Of a DNA stretch of 64,000 nt, positions 28,285 to 63,152 are shown one piece after another. Made by a program: the position numbers and the translations under genes. This DNA comes from Mesocentrotus franciscanus (lineage: Eukaryota > Echinodermata > Echinoidea > Camarodonta > Strongylocentrotidae), in contig CP137679.1 in NCBI GenBank assembly GCA_037976565.1, positions 28,889,539-28,953,538 on the forward strand, given 5' to 3'. Numbering within the stretch: the first letter of the stretch is position 1; each line of letters begins with the position of its first letter. The notes under the pieces were generated by a model, which saw nothing but the letters and a program-made list of their open reading frames with translations, had not been told where the DNA came from and ran no database searches.

Positions 28285-30969
28285 TTAAGACACAGAGATA
28301 GTGCCTTTGAATAAAAATCCTTTTTAGATCAACTCATTTTGAAATTAAAGGCACAGGTTATGAGCATTATTCCCAACACACACTAAGAGAACACACCAAG
28401 ATACTATCAGATGCATACGTACTTGTTTATCCGAATAATATGCACCACCCTGCGCATCACGTTTGTGCCTGTCTCCTTAAATTGGCAACAAGATCACCAC
28501 AAAAAACGTGTGAGAGTATATTTCATAATCATAATCCTACAAAATACAAATTTGGCCAAAGTTGTGAGATTTTCCCAGAGATTTCTCAGAGAGAGATCAA
28601 AGTCCAACTGAAATAAGAAAAACAAGAAGCGGAAATGAATACAATTTTTTGCAGTTCTTGGCGCGATGACAAGACCTGCCAATCCTTACAATATCAAGTG
28701 ATAAAGTACTGACAAATGTGGATGGAAACATTAATAAGTCCTTTTAATTCATAACATTAAATAAACCATTCAAATATCTCGTTCAAATTTCAAAACCAAC
28801 TAAACTTGATTGATACCATTTTGTAACAAGAAACGTTATCCTTCACAAGAAAACCACTGCCTTATTCTGTTGAATATCCAAACCCATATCTAAAAGTACA
28901 GGGAACATAATTTTTTCTGTTTCTACATCTTATATCAAGTTGACACCTACATTTAACATAGGAAGTAAATTTTTGGGCTGTTCTAATGAACAGACTTTTT
29001 AGGGGCTTTAGAACACACCCTGTATTGAAAACTGTGTTTTTCATCAGGCCTCAAAAGCCATCATTTTACAAATGCTTCATATAAAAACTGTTTTTTTTTA
29101 ACTCTTATGAAGAAATTCGTTTTGCAAGTTGACCACTCTGAATAAATGTTCCTCACACAGCTGTTGTGTCCTCTAGCATGCCACAAAACATACATGAAAA
29201 CATGTTTGTATGGTCCTGTTTTATCATATATTATCCAACTGAGGTAATATAATATCATGAGCACGAGTAATGCAACAGTTTGTGATGCACATCAATCAAT
29301 GTGTCACTCATCACCAATGTGGTATACTAAATAAGGTGATATTGGAACAAAGATAAAATAGCTCATGAAGGTTGGGGCATATTCCCATAGATTTTGCGTT
29401 TCACTGCAGTAGCTTGAACTACCCCACTTATTCACCAAACTCCCTACATGGTGACTGTGCAATATGAAAAACTATATGCAATAATCAGCAGTGGGAATTA
29501 ACCTAATACCCCAGGCACACAGCTGAGAGCAACACCAGACCGACAACAGCCCAAATAAAATAAAATTACTCCTAATGGCCAACATCCTCTAATCACTGAA
29601 GAGGTTCATCGGATTAGAAATGTAACTTAAAAGTTAGTTCTTTCTTCACAATCAGTAGAAAAAAAGCTTGTTGCTGTAAGCTTTTGCTTGCCGTGTTGCA
29701 AGCTCCTTCAGAGCTATGAATCTTACAGAATGGCAAGCAATAGCCTATCGAAACAGCTAATTTTTCTACCGATTATGAAGAAAGAATTTTCAAGACCACG
29801 ATCCTCTTGATTATTGGTCAGTCTGGCGCCGTGACTGGAGTATAACATTAGCTATGCGTGGCAAGGTGTAGCAATACGATGGGTATGCTTATCAATACAT
29901 GGAAGCTTATGCGATGATCTAATAACCAAATCTGACATCTTATCAACAATTGTATCACCTCAAAATATATATATATCCTTCCTTAAACACATTCCAATAT
30001 ATATATATATTTTATATCAAATTCATATATCTTGATCCAAGCACCGTATTGACACATCGTAGCCGTAGCACCAAAGGTTACAACCGTCGAGGATAGTCAT
30101 TCATCGGACGAAAGGTGATTCGTTGTATCGTACATGGGTAATAACTCCTCACTACAAAGTCACTCATGTCTATTTGAAGATAAGTGTGACAGAGATTTAA
30201 GAGTAAGAACTAAAGACATTGACCCCATATCTACGATTCTCTATGTGACAAGTTACAAGTGATCATGACCTATGATCTTGGAACATGAGTCAAGAAAATT
30301 CTGTATAACAAAGCTCAGAATCATCGTCAACAGCTTTGCTACGCCATACTTCGGCTTGACGCCCTGCTATTGCTTTGACATGGATCTTTCCTGATTCATT
30401 CCTTGGAGGTTCTCTAATAAGGGCTATCAGGTTGCACACATAGGCCCATGTTGTCATTTTGGTATCACTGCTTTAAAAAGCATGCTAAGCAAAGGTTGAC
30501 TGGGGTCCTCTCGATATGCCACAGGCTATCTGCCTATGCCGACCCACAATTCCAAATGTAGCTGCTGTGTGAGTAACATACATGTATATGTAGACATCAT
30601 TAAGTGACGTGATTCCTCTGCCCTCAGGTATCTTCTGAAGCAACCTTCAAAACTCATTTCTCTCACGGGACACTTCTAAATCGTTCCTGAGGTCTGACTG
30701 AAGGTCCCTTTCTACTAGAAACACCAGTCCGTCTCAGCAGTCCCATATATTCACTTTGGTGTCATCACATAAAATGGAGGAGTGATTCTACTAGGGTATC
30801 CACAAACCAGAAGCAACATTCTCTGTAATTGTAGTCCCATTCAATTACTTTCATGCGACTACAAATGAGTCATCCTTATGAGGTATCCACAAAGCACAAG
30901 CAACATTCCCTGTCTATATAAGTCCCACACAGTGACTTTGGTGTCACTACAGAAGCGCAACCCTACTAG

Positions 30970-52433
<21,464 letters not shown>

Positions 52434-52522
52434 CTATACAAAAAAAATCAATATGTTCTTGCTTTTTAACAATTTTCTTCCTGATTTAATTTTATTGTTA
52501 TTATCTTAGCAGTTATAGACAA

Positions 52523-52685
52523 CAGGGCCCCGTCTTACAAAGAGTTACGATTGATCCAAATCAATCGTGAGTCCTCCAATCAATCACAAATTTGCAGTCT
52601 CCTATCTCTTATGGTCATAGTTGTGATTAATATCAATCATAAATAAGTTGCGATTGATATCAACTCTTTGTAATACGGGGCCCTG
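52523..52685. mobile_element. MITE with CAGGGCCCCG ends
   Basis: 163 bp, ends CAGGGCCCCGTCTTACAAAG / CTTTGTAATACGGGGCCCTG, then GAGTT / AACTC. CGATTGAT motifs recur inside in both orientations. No target duplication identified, no ORF. Confidence 0.75.
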
Positions 52686-55021
52686 AACTCTTATATTTGC
52701 CTTTGATATTAATTTCAGCTGTACACTGTAGACTTAAATGGCTTGCCAAGAGTTATGATAGGGGGGGGGGGTATAATATACAATGTATATTCTAATTTGT
52801 CTGATTTTTTTTTTAATACATGTGTTTGCGTGGGCATATATTTATATAACTTTAACTGCATCACTGAAATCTGGTAATTTTTAATGGAATATAGGAAAAA
52901 ATAATAACATGATGTCTCATTCTCCAAAAGCAGACAGATGGAATGAAGGATATCATGAATGTGAAAATTGTCTTTGAAAATGTTTTTTTAATGTTCTACC
53001 TAAACATCATCTATTTGGAGCCAGAAAAGGGTTAATCCTGATTCCTTCTGGCTTCTGACTATGAACAGATGAAATATACAATGTACATGTACATCTACCT
53101 ACTCAAGACAGAAGCCATGGCCAATGAATGCCTTTCAAGGATAATAATTCCATGTACACACCCACAGTGTACACTGAGCTTATTTATATCCTCTGGTTGG
53201 AGCCAGAAGGGCATTAACTCATACACTTTAACACAGAGTTAACGCCCTTCTGGCTCTTAAGAGATGGATTATGTTTTCATATTGCATATTACCAGCTGGT
53301 TTACTCAGCATGGATTATAATATAACACCACATCCCCATCTTAAAAAACAACACATGAACCGTAGTCACACAGTTTGAAGCCTAGCTAAAAGGAGTCACA
53401 TCAAATGTCAAAGTAATCAATGACAGTGGTACTGGTGTGCGCCGTGGTATGGATGGATAGTCAAAGTGCTTTTGACATTAAATTTATTCTTAGATAGTAT
53501 TTATATCTCCCTTTTTTTCAGTCTCACATGACATTAAAAATGTCATTAGTCGAAGAGAAATAACAAGTTTCCTCCTTTATAAACAATACTCACTTTACAC
53601 ACAGAAATTGATACAACATAAATGTACAATGAACACAAAATTCATGGGTCATTTGAATATCTTTTTTAATTATGAAATGAAACATTGTCATGTGAAATAT
53701 TCTTCTAAATAAAGATCATTCGAGTGGTCTATAATCTGTAAACTCAACATAATTTCTCTAATTCAAGTGGTCTACATGTATAACCTGTAAACTCAACATA
53801 ATGTTTCTACTCTAGTGGCTGAATTTCTAATTGATTCAAGTACATTGTAGACAGCTGTACAGTTCATCGAAACGAACGCTACATTACATGTACTTATTAC
53901 ATGTTCGTGTGAGGAGGGGGATCGCCCATAATTTACCAAACATGCCCCACGCCCCCAAAAGTTGATAACCTTTTTATTTCTGCCTAAAGATATTGGACAC
54001 ATACAGACCTACAGCTTCAGAAAACCTTACTGTTTACTTATTTATTTTTAGACCTGTGTCCCCCTTATCAATAATAAAACAAATCAAGTGCTGCCTCATA
54101 CTTAGTAAAGCTCCTGCATATATTAAAGAACAACCAGGCAAGAATATGCTGTCCATATCCTATCTCGGACTGGGTAGCACACTTCACTCAACATGTAAGT
54201 ATTTCAGTATTGGCCTTTTCATTGTATGTGTCAAACTTCCAAATTTACAAGGGCTAATTTGCCTACTATTACACTCTGGACATTTATTATTTGAACAAAA
54301 CTAAATCCTCATAAACCTTGAGCTCAGCCATTCTAAAGCTCTTTCTGTGAATATAACTGGGAGGTTTCATCCTCTTAATCCCTTGAATAATGTCCAGAGT
54401 TTGAGTCATCATTAGACCATTCATTATTCTCTCTACCAGAATGTATTGCTGGTGACAAAATACTGACAATAATGGACAATTGCATGGGCGGGCGAAATTA
54501 TGATAATCTGACCATGGATCACTCTTTGATCTACTTTGATCAACAGACATTTGAAGTTGATGAGCATACCGGTCATGCAATTGAAAAGGATGAGAAGGGT
54601 GGTTCTAGAGATCTGTAAAGTTTTGTAGATTTTGGACCTTGGGCTATTTGTGTCCGAGTAGTTGAGAGTCAAACGAAAACAGTGTCCTGTGAAATTGTGT
54701 TTTTATGCCTATTTTTCTGGGGGCACTACAACCTGCATTTCTATCACTTTTGTAATGCACAAACATGCAGCTATAACTGTTGCTCCAGTTACATCAGTAC
54801 TTTTCACCTGACTACATGTATATCATGAAGGCAGGGCTAAATATTGACAGGAGCCCCTGACTGAATATCTACTCAAGAGTCAAGACAACCCCGAGAAATC
54901 ATATTTTGAAAAGCAGTCCTATGCACAAATATCCTAAAAACAAGAAACCGCAATCCTTCGTTTGAAGAAAAAAAGTTAGTGTGGAGCCCTGATGTAGGGT
55001 TTGCTCCAGCCTCCATAGGCC
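52686..55021. other. Non-coding, PKN intron or upstream region
   Basis: Apart from the hairpin repeat at 53200 there is no recognised exon or transposon. Minus-strand ORFs at 53793 and 54287-54580 are not recognised. Confidence 0.5.
53200..53256. repeat. Short hairpin repeat, copy 3 (near-perfect)
   Basis: Two 21-bp arms with a single mismatch around a 15-nt loop: GAGCCAGAAGGGCATTAACT at left, AGTTAACGCCCTTCTGGCTC at right. A partial copy lies at about 53019-53056. Confidence 0.8.
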
Positions 55022-55399
55022 TGTCTTCATCAGCTCGAGATTGCCAAATAACCCGCTTTTTTAACTATCCCGATCGCAAATTATCCAGCTAATTTGCGTC
55101 TTCATCAGTCCGCAGTTGCAATTAGCGGGATATTTGGTCGAGATAGTCATCCCAAGATATCTTGGGCTAGTTTGCAAACTATCCCGCTATTTGGCAAAAT
55201 ATCCCGCTATTTGTCCGATGCGTCTTCACCAGCCCGAAGACTCACACTATGCGCAAACGCTGAGCAAAATATCTCGAGCTAATTTCTCAAGCTCGAGATT
55301 CATGAAAGACGAGGTGATGAAGACGCGATTTGTAACTTCGGTCTTATTTCCCAAATCAGAAATAGCGGGTTATTTGGCAATCTCGAGCTGATGAGGACA
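55022..55399. mobile_element. MITE with long TIRs (~38 bp)
   Basis: Left end TGTCTTCATCAGCTCGAG then ATTGCCAAATAACCCGCT; the right end is the inverse (AGCGGGTTATTTGGCAAT then CTCGAGCTGATGAGGACA), with two mismatches seen. The interior repeats TATCCCGCTATTTGGC motifs. About 378 bp, no ORF, no clear target duplication. Confidence 0.8.
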
Positions 55400-58300
55400 C
55401 ACCTCATGAAATTCAGCAAACCAAGTCTGTATCTAGAGACTAGGTTATGCAGCTGAACTGCATTATGATGGTAGCTGAATTTAGCTGTACAAGGTTAACA
55501 CAATATTTTGATAAGAAATATTACATATCCATCCCCTATCAAGCTCAATAATTTGAAGGGAGTGGAGATTGTAGTGTCATTAAGAGCTATACAGGCTCTT
55601 TTTTCTGGGCTTAGTGGATGATATCTCCTAATATCTCTTGCAAAACAAGCCCGAAATATTAAATTTCTAATTTTACAATTTTGCCAGTAGACCTCCTTGA
55701 AGTGAATGCGGAAAAGTTTGACAAATTTTTGTAATCAATGCAACGTTCTAATCAAAATGTTTTAATCAAAATATTCTATTGAAAATATACAAACTAAACA
55801 TTGACTACCTCACTACCCGAATATTACTTATTTCAAATTCAGGGGGGGGAGTATTATGGTGTCATCAGAAGTATTACATCTACACTGTACATGTATACTA
55901 CAGTCAACAGATTCTTCTACCTTCTATCAAAAGTCAGTTTCCTGGAAGATTCAAGATAGCCAATAAAAGAAAACACACACAAGAATATACCAAGTTAGAG
56001 CAAAGAGCTACCAATTGCACTTTTATGAGAGTGATCTGTTCTTCATCACTCTTAAATTGGTAATATCTGTAATCCATCATTTCACGTGTGCATTACTCTA
56101 CCCATCACATAGAGATTGTATCAGTACATGTACATATCACTTACAACCAGAAGGGACCTTTACTTCACACATCTTTTCCCTGTAATTCCTATTCCTCTTC
56201 TAATTCTTCGACCACTCTATGCCAATTTCCCTGATTACCTATCCACAATCCACCAAAGTGATTGCAGCACGCTCCCAGCTTGAAATTCATTCTCCAACCG
56301 CAACTGCGAAATCAATATCTGGCTCCTTAATTTGTAGTAACACGTACAGCAAGGGACGTCTTCATTCAGATTTAATTGCCGTGAATGGACGTACAAATCA
56401 GGAAAATTGCTCTTAACCTAACATGGCCGATTCATGCTCTAAGCAGATGGCAGGCCCTTGTTAAAGTTCAAAAACATCTTGACATCTACAGCTTGTTCAT
56501 ATGTTACTAAGAAAGTTGTGAATAATTCAATCAAAAACATGTGAATGTGTGGATGATTAAACAATTCCCTGGAACAAAGCATCATACCTGTACCTAGATG
56601 TAGCAGAAAATTAAAATAGTTATCTACCAAATCACATCTTCAGCACCAGAATCAAAGGAAAAGAAAATTGGTCCGATTTGGTCTAAAACATAAAAGAAAT
56701 AATTTCTGATTCATTGGACGTTTATCCAAGCTGCATGGACTGCTCTTTTTGTGAATATGGTACATGTATGTCCATTTGAAGTAGCAAACTTTACTTTTAG
56801 TGTCCACAGACAAAAGAATTAAGAATCAGACAACAGTCCCACAAATAACAAATATGTGTGTGTTCTTTAATTACTTACCAACTACACAGATATACATCTT
56901 GACAGACTTCTATGCTACCACAATACCAAGCCTGATCTGGACGATTGAAAGCAAGTACAGATGATAAACTGACGAAGACAGCTTTGACACAGCTCACAGT
57001 AAGCCAACACAGCATCAGTTACATATACAATGTAGGCTACCAGTAGTCCTATTACAACTGATGGAAGGACTGACAGGATGAGGTGGTTTCACTGGAGGAA
57101 CGCTGAGAAACTGAGACTGCCAAAACTTCAATTAATGGAGAATTTCTATTATTCATCCATGTATATTGGCATTCACAATGAGATCTATGCCGAGTGACAC
57201 ATGCGAAGGGTGTTGTGAGAACCCGCCTTTGTTTCGCACCTCGTAATAATAAAGGGAGTCCCTGTAGACTTGGCTACCAGTGTTGGTGTGGCACCGATGA
57301 TGCAGGATGAATCATTCGTTGCTTGGAATACTGGTGGGGCAGTGGGGACTGGTCTAGCACTGCATTGGGGTTTACTCTAGGCATGGGTATCTTGATGTTG
57401 GTGATGGTAGTGTGCAGTGTGGGAGGGAGAAAGCACACATGTCTTTTATCAGGGGTTGTGGTGGCTAATGTCAACAGAGTTCAGGCTAGTTTGCTGGATG
57501 GCTGACAAAAACTAGGAATTGCTGCTCTTTGTTTAGACTGTAGAGAGGTTGATAAACTCTTGGCCTAAGAAAGTAAAGATCAAAGATGTGTCCGATACAT
57601 ATTTCTGCTACTACATATACGGTAAATGACACCATATAAGGTACCAAGGAAAATCCACTGAACTCAAATATGCAATTTTCACGACACAACAAATCATGGC
57701 ATAGTATAGTGTAGGCTACACTCCTGATAAATAGTTTCGATGAGAAGGTACGTGTAATGTTTCAGCTGCTGATGTCTCAGGCTCTCATTCTCAATAGGAA
57801 TATCAGGTACAATATGTTATGCTATTGTCATTGCAGAAATACATCTATTGAAACACTAGTAACAGAATCAAGCATTTGATGTGGATCTAGCTGGATCAAT
57901 AATTGTCTCTCTAGAATAAGTGAAAAGTTGCAATTATGGCCTCCAATATACTTTTGACTTTTTAATGTTTTCTTTCCACATCAGAAGAACAAGCCCCCTG
58001 CCATTTTCTAGCTAATGTAGTCGCGTTGGTACAGATTCTGAACACCAGCCAAATAGTTGAATGACTTCAGCTGCCACAAAACTCCAAAGCAACAGATGAT
58101 AGTTTCACTCATCATTTAGACATTTTCCTTGTAACATAAACTGCAACCACAAACTATCAGAATCCAATGAATCAACAACAAATGCTCAAGAGGTGACTCT
58201 TCTTTCCAGAAATGTCAGCGGATTCTTCATGTGGCTAAAACCATGATCTTCCTAGCTTCACATCGGTAAGCTCCATGTAGCCAGTTGTCACAGCAACTCA

Positions 58301-59240
58301 AACCATGTTCCCTCCGACAGAAAGCGACATTGTTCATCTACCTATGTTAGCACATGATACATGCACAAACATGTGGTTCCATGCATGCTAAGACTTTAAC
58401 CTCCTTAGCTGTGAGTGTGAGTGTTACATGCAAACTGAAAGTCAATAATGTCTAGAAATGTGGTCTGCTCACTGAAAAACACATCAGAAATATGATTGCT
58501 TGCAGGGGATAAGGTCCAAACTGCCAATCAACAAAGAATGCCTTTATTTGAAATCGAAATTGGACTGATATGAAAATAACCCAGACGCATAGTCTCCTCA
58601 GCAGAACTGCCAAATTCCTTTGAAATCTACACTATATATCATGCAGGGAGTAGGTCCATGATACAAACAAGGGAATATGATTAATACTGGTAGTAAAAGC
58701 ATGGCACCAGTACTAAAGGGCCATTGATAAGACAGGTGTTTATTACAGATGAGTAGATTTCTGGATGTAAACAACTATACAGTAGTACCGTTTGTGTACT
58801 TAGGGTCACTGCCTATTGCATTGTGAAACGACTCTTTGATCAACTATTGTGTGTCTGTTTAAACTCTTCAATTTCAACCACATGAACATCTCGCCTATTT
58901 ATTTTATAAGCATGTTTATTTTGAGTAATCTACTTTGAATTCTACACTGTCCAAAAACAGGTAGGCCTGTCAACTATACTTCCTTTGTTCTAGAACTTCC
59001 AAGTCTAAGGTGAGAATCTCTAGCTGTCACTGGATATTGAGTATAGCTTGAAAAGACTATTCAGTCAGACTGATGGATTACTTGACCCTGTATGAGGTCA
59101 AAGGTCACTTAATCCCCCCTCAAAACAAACCCAACAGGCAACAGACATACAGTACATGTGTAGCTCCCTAGTTTGGCTTCAAGTCTTACTTACTTTAATT
59201 TCTACTTTTTATACGGCACTCTTCAGGAAAAGACTTTTAA
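55400..59240. other. Non-coding, no gene recognised
   Basis: AT-rich except for a GC-richer patch at about 57190-57480 in which both strands are open for about 60 codons. No splice or family support for an exon. Confidence 0.45.
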
Positions 59241-59615
59241 AGGTATAGACCAGTTTTGGAAATGCCCCCCTCTCAAAAAATGAAATGGAAGCTCTTATTA
59301 CCAATCATGTGAAAGAATATTTTTGACTAATACGTGATGATACAAATTTTGCCAGGAAACCGCCTACTAATTGATATATTTGGTAAATTATTATATCTAT
59401 CCGGACTGGATAGATATAGCGTAGTCCCATATACATCTTTCTGTATACAGTGCTTGTAACTTTACCAAGACTGGGCCAAATTTCTTGTCATTTTGATGAT
59501 TCCAGAACCTTGCAGTACACACCAATACTTATATGCTATATGATCAACCTTTTCTGATCGATTCCACAATGTTTCTTTCACAATGCAATCGCATGACCAG
59601 AACTGGTCTATACCT
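59241..59615. mobile_element. TTAA-type MITE family A, copy 4
   Basis: 375 bp between TTAA 59237-59240 and TTAA 59616-59619. Best-preserved ends: AGGTATAGACCAGTTTTGG at left and CCAGAACTGGTCTATACCT at right, an inverted repeat with one mismatch. Confidence 0.9.
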
Positions 59616-59619
59616 TTAA

Positions 59620-62600
59620 CAAAAATGTTGAATCAGGCCTCGTTAAGATATGATGCGTCAAAACCAGTTTTGTTTAATGATTTTGTAAGGTGTCATAAGC
59701 GTCACATTTCTGTATAACACAGAGCTCAGTGAATACACGCAGGATCTTTGTTGCGCACAGTTACATTTTATTAGAGCGCTTTCACAAATGCGACGGAAGT
59801 AAAGATGACGGGAGAATTACTGCGATACAGCTCTTCCGTCATGTTTAGGGAACAAATGCTATCATGGCCGTGTACGGTCATGAACATTTCCCTGAGATAA
59901 TAATTACCACACATATTATCTTGCTTCCAATAATGTTTCATTTCAGACTAAATCTATCATCATTAAAAAAAACTAAACGGAACCTTTAATCATGCACCCT
60001 CAATTAACTGTGACGCTTCCAACAGATGGTTAATGTAGCAAGCGATACATTAAATGATAATTATGTCCAAGTTCAGGTTAATTAAATCTCTTTTCATAAG
60101 CTGTACGTGTACTTGCACGTACAATGTACTAGTACACATTTAAGTGGCTTGGGCCTACAATGGGTTACCAAATGTTTAATAGAAATAGCGGCCGAAATGG
60201 AAACAACAAATGAAATTCACAGTTCACTGCAGTAATTATGGGGAGGGGTCAGACAAAAGTTACCCCCTCCTCCGCAAAAATAATGCTTATAAATGTAAAA
60301 ATGATCCTATGTGGGGGGGGGGGAATCCAAATGTTTATGATGGTTTGATCATTGAAAGGACTTTTGAAAATCGTATTTCAGATTCAGAATGGAAATTGCA
60401 TTCCAGTCACTTGATTAAAGTGATATCAGGAAAGGAAAAACATTTTCCATAATCATGATAATTAGTGCTATACCGGTAGTCGATATTATTGGAATCCAGC
60501 CTGTTTAGATTGAACAAAAAATAAATCGTTCACTTGCCATAAAATACTGTACAATATTTAGATCAAAAGGCACTATGTTCATGAGCAATGAGAATATTAA
60601 TATAATTTATCTTTGCAGATATATAACCCATGTGTAATTGTTCGTACAAATTGAATTTCCTTCACCTCATTGGATATGAAGTCTACACCAATATGTTTGA
60701 TAACCTAAATCTAAAAATAAGTCGATCAATATTCATTGAAGTTTACAAAATTTTGTCCCTTTTCACTTGACCTGCAAAAGAGTGCACAATGCAATTAATA
60801 ATATGGATCTAGGCCACAGATTAAATGAGCATCGTAGCGTCAGTTTATGACGTCATCAGACCATTTTCTACCTAAAAAAGAGAAAAAGTACTGTATTGAT
60901 GGTATCTGACAACTCACTATATTCTTTTCAATTTCACGCGTTTGCTAACAAAGGAGGCCCTCTATGAAAAGATTAATTATTAATCATAAGGCAAATCAAA
61001 TCTGGAATGTTGATTGCAGCCTAGTAAAATAGAAGAGGAGGAACAGATTTCTGAGTTTGTGATTGAGGTACGTGTAGTGTCAATAGACGACACCTGATAA
61101 ATAGCAAAATGTACATTGTACCTCAGAATCGCATGAAATGTAGTTCTAATTTCTAAAACAATATTTACACTGTATCGGGCTATAACTGCCAACTCACACC
61201 GACATCCTGCTCAAAAACAAAGAACTGGCAGTCGATCAAATACCAAAGCATTTAATGATATATCTGAGAATTCCATCCAATTTCATTGTCTCTTGCATGT
61301 ATTACAGTGTAAATACAATGAATTTCGGTATCCTGAACGCCAGGTTAACCAACAATTTGGCTGTCATGTTACAAGAGAATTATGGTCTATGATACAAAAT
61401 GGAAGTCCATACAAGGATAAGGATAATTATGTTGTAATTTTGCTATCTACATGTACATGTGGATCATCAATGATTTATAAGCGGTATGCCATAAATACCA
61501 GTGCTACCAACACACATAGATAAAATGTACTGGCAGTTTATAAATGTCATATCTTCCCATAGAGTCCTTGAATCATACATGTATCTCTCAAACTTTCCAT
61601 TGAAGCAAACAAGCTATTCTGAATTTTCATAGCCTCGCTCCTGAGCTGAGAAGATCTCCTTCCTGTCGATCGATAAAAAGCACTTCGACCGTGTCTGATA
61701 TGCAGACTATTCATATTCATTGAATAAAGGAGAAATTTTGCAGCCACAGTTCCTTGTCATTTCAGGATCTTGAATATCTAGGACCTAGACTAACATACAC
61801 ATGCTGCATTACACTGTATGTAGGCCTACATGTATGCATGGATTGTACATACAACTGTACTGTATGTAGGCTTATTCATGTGTATAAAACAACAGTAAAG
61901 CTGATTTAGGCTTGACCAAAGACGCAGAATGTTGCAAAAACTCTATCAAGAATCTGTTTGTAGACTGCCAGGAGTGTGAGTGGCATGTTTGCTTTCTAGG
62001 GAAAACTGTATGCCAACTGTTCATGTACATACATGTAGACAGTGGAAAATTATTCTGTTTTATACCCTGGTAGCCACGCTACAGCGTGAATTGGGCCGAA
62101 ACTTACAAGGATTGAATGAAATTCATAATAGAAAGGAAACTAGAATGAATATGCAGCAAAGATAATAGTGAACACAAACCACATAGATTGTCAGGGAATT
62201 TCACTATGGACCCAACCACATACTGTAAGCTCCATAATTATGCCATTCATGTCAGCATTCTATTGTCAGTAAGTACATTGTATGTAAAGAGGGAAGGCAT
62301 TAGGGTCAATGCATGGAGCTATAATACTGTAGCTCCATGGTCAATGGGTGTGTCCAGTTTAATATTGGACTGCTTAAACACACACACATACATGCATGCC
62401 GCTATTAAAACAAAGTTTGAAACCCATTTTCATCACACCTCAAAATGTTTCAACTGTTGCATATACATGTATATACACCGGAGTCACATCGACAACAGAC
62501 CGACCAAAAATTACAATACCCCTATGCCTATGGCAGAAAATCAGTCGGTATGGTGTCTATTTTACTTTGTGATGGAGGTATAACAATGATACATAGAAGC

Positions 62601-62735
62601 AACAAGAAATGGGTAGCAGAGAATAAACATGCATGATGCAAATTTTCATGAAGTCACAATTTGTTATGCTTATTCTTCATTTTGCATATTTGGCGGGTAT
62701 GTAAAAAAAACTTGTAATAATGCAAGTAATATACC
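59620..62735. other. Non-coding, no gene recognised
   Basis: AT-rich DNA with TACATGTA palindromes (for example about 61449 and 62466). No exon or transposon recognised. Confidence 0.5.
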
Positions 62736-62998
62736 GGTGTGTTGGCTCAGTCAGTAGAGCGTCCGCCTCACAACCGGGAGGTCATGGGTTCGAACCCCGG
62801 CTGCGTCATACCAAAAGACGTTAAAAGATGGGAGTCGCTGCTACCTTGTATGGCATTCAACAATAAGGGGATAGAGCAATGTCGATCTGGCGCTGCTCAG
62901 TGGTTGCCGGGCTCACAATCAATTGGGCACAAAGAATTTCCATTTTCGGTTTAATAAAATTTGGAGTGGACTATAAAACATTATTATTATTATTATTA
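62736..62998 (+). mobile_element. tRNA-derived SINE, plus strand, (ATT)n tail
   Basis: A tRNA-like head of about 77 nt: GGTGTGTTGGCTCAGTCAGT with box A TGGCTCAGTCAGTAG, box B GGTTCGAACCCC, and acceptor-like ends GGTGTG / CATACC that still pair. A body of about 165 bp and an (ATT)n tail follow. The anticodon arm does not fold properly and the stretch after box B is too long, so it is not a working tRNA gene. Confidence 0.88.
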
Positions 62999-63152
62999 TG
63001 TTTAGGCCTGAGTCATTACGGTTTTTGTGCTAAACGTTTAACCGTTAAAAGTATACGGGCGGTTTCGGTTAACCGTTTTGAAAATACACGTATTTTTACA
63101 TGTCTGTAAATTCTTAAGTTTTCAGTCATTTTGATGAAGACATAATGTTTTC

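Larger units (their letters stand above)
25701..30969 (-). other. PKN: Probable PKN 3'UTR
   Basis: No exon is recognised. It is AT-rich and contains a TTAA-flanked inverted-repeat element (28033-28284) and a cluster of small ACACCAA/TTGGTGT hairpins (27003-27318). Continuity with the PKN last exon is inferred from the lack of any intervening gene and from the polyA signal at 25726. Confidence 0.4.

Noticed and set aside
54287..54580. 97-residue minus-strand ORF (IQGIKRMKPPSYIHRKSFRM)
   Set aside because: Not recognised as an HR1 repeat or any family; no splice context supporting it as a PKN exon.
54832..54861. CAGGGCTAAATATTGACAGG...CCCTG as a hAT MITE end pair
   Set aside because: Too short, and no target duplication; probably chance or a fragment.
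57190..57480. GC-richer patch with ORFs on both strands, considered as a PKN 5' exon
   Set aside because: No HR1 motif, no convincing splice sites, no recognised protein.
62736..62812. Functional tRNA gene
   Set aside because: Box A and B are present but the anticodon arm does not fold and the stretch after box B is too long. A body and (ATT)n tail show it is a SINE.
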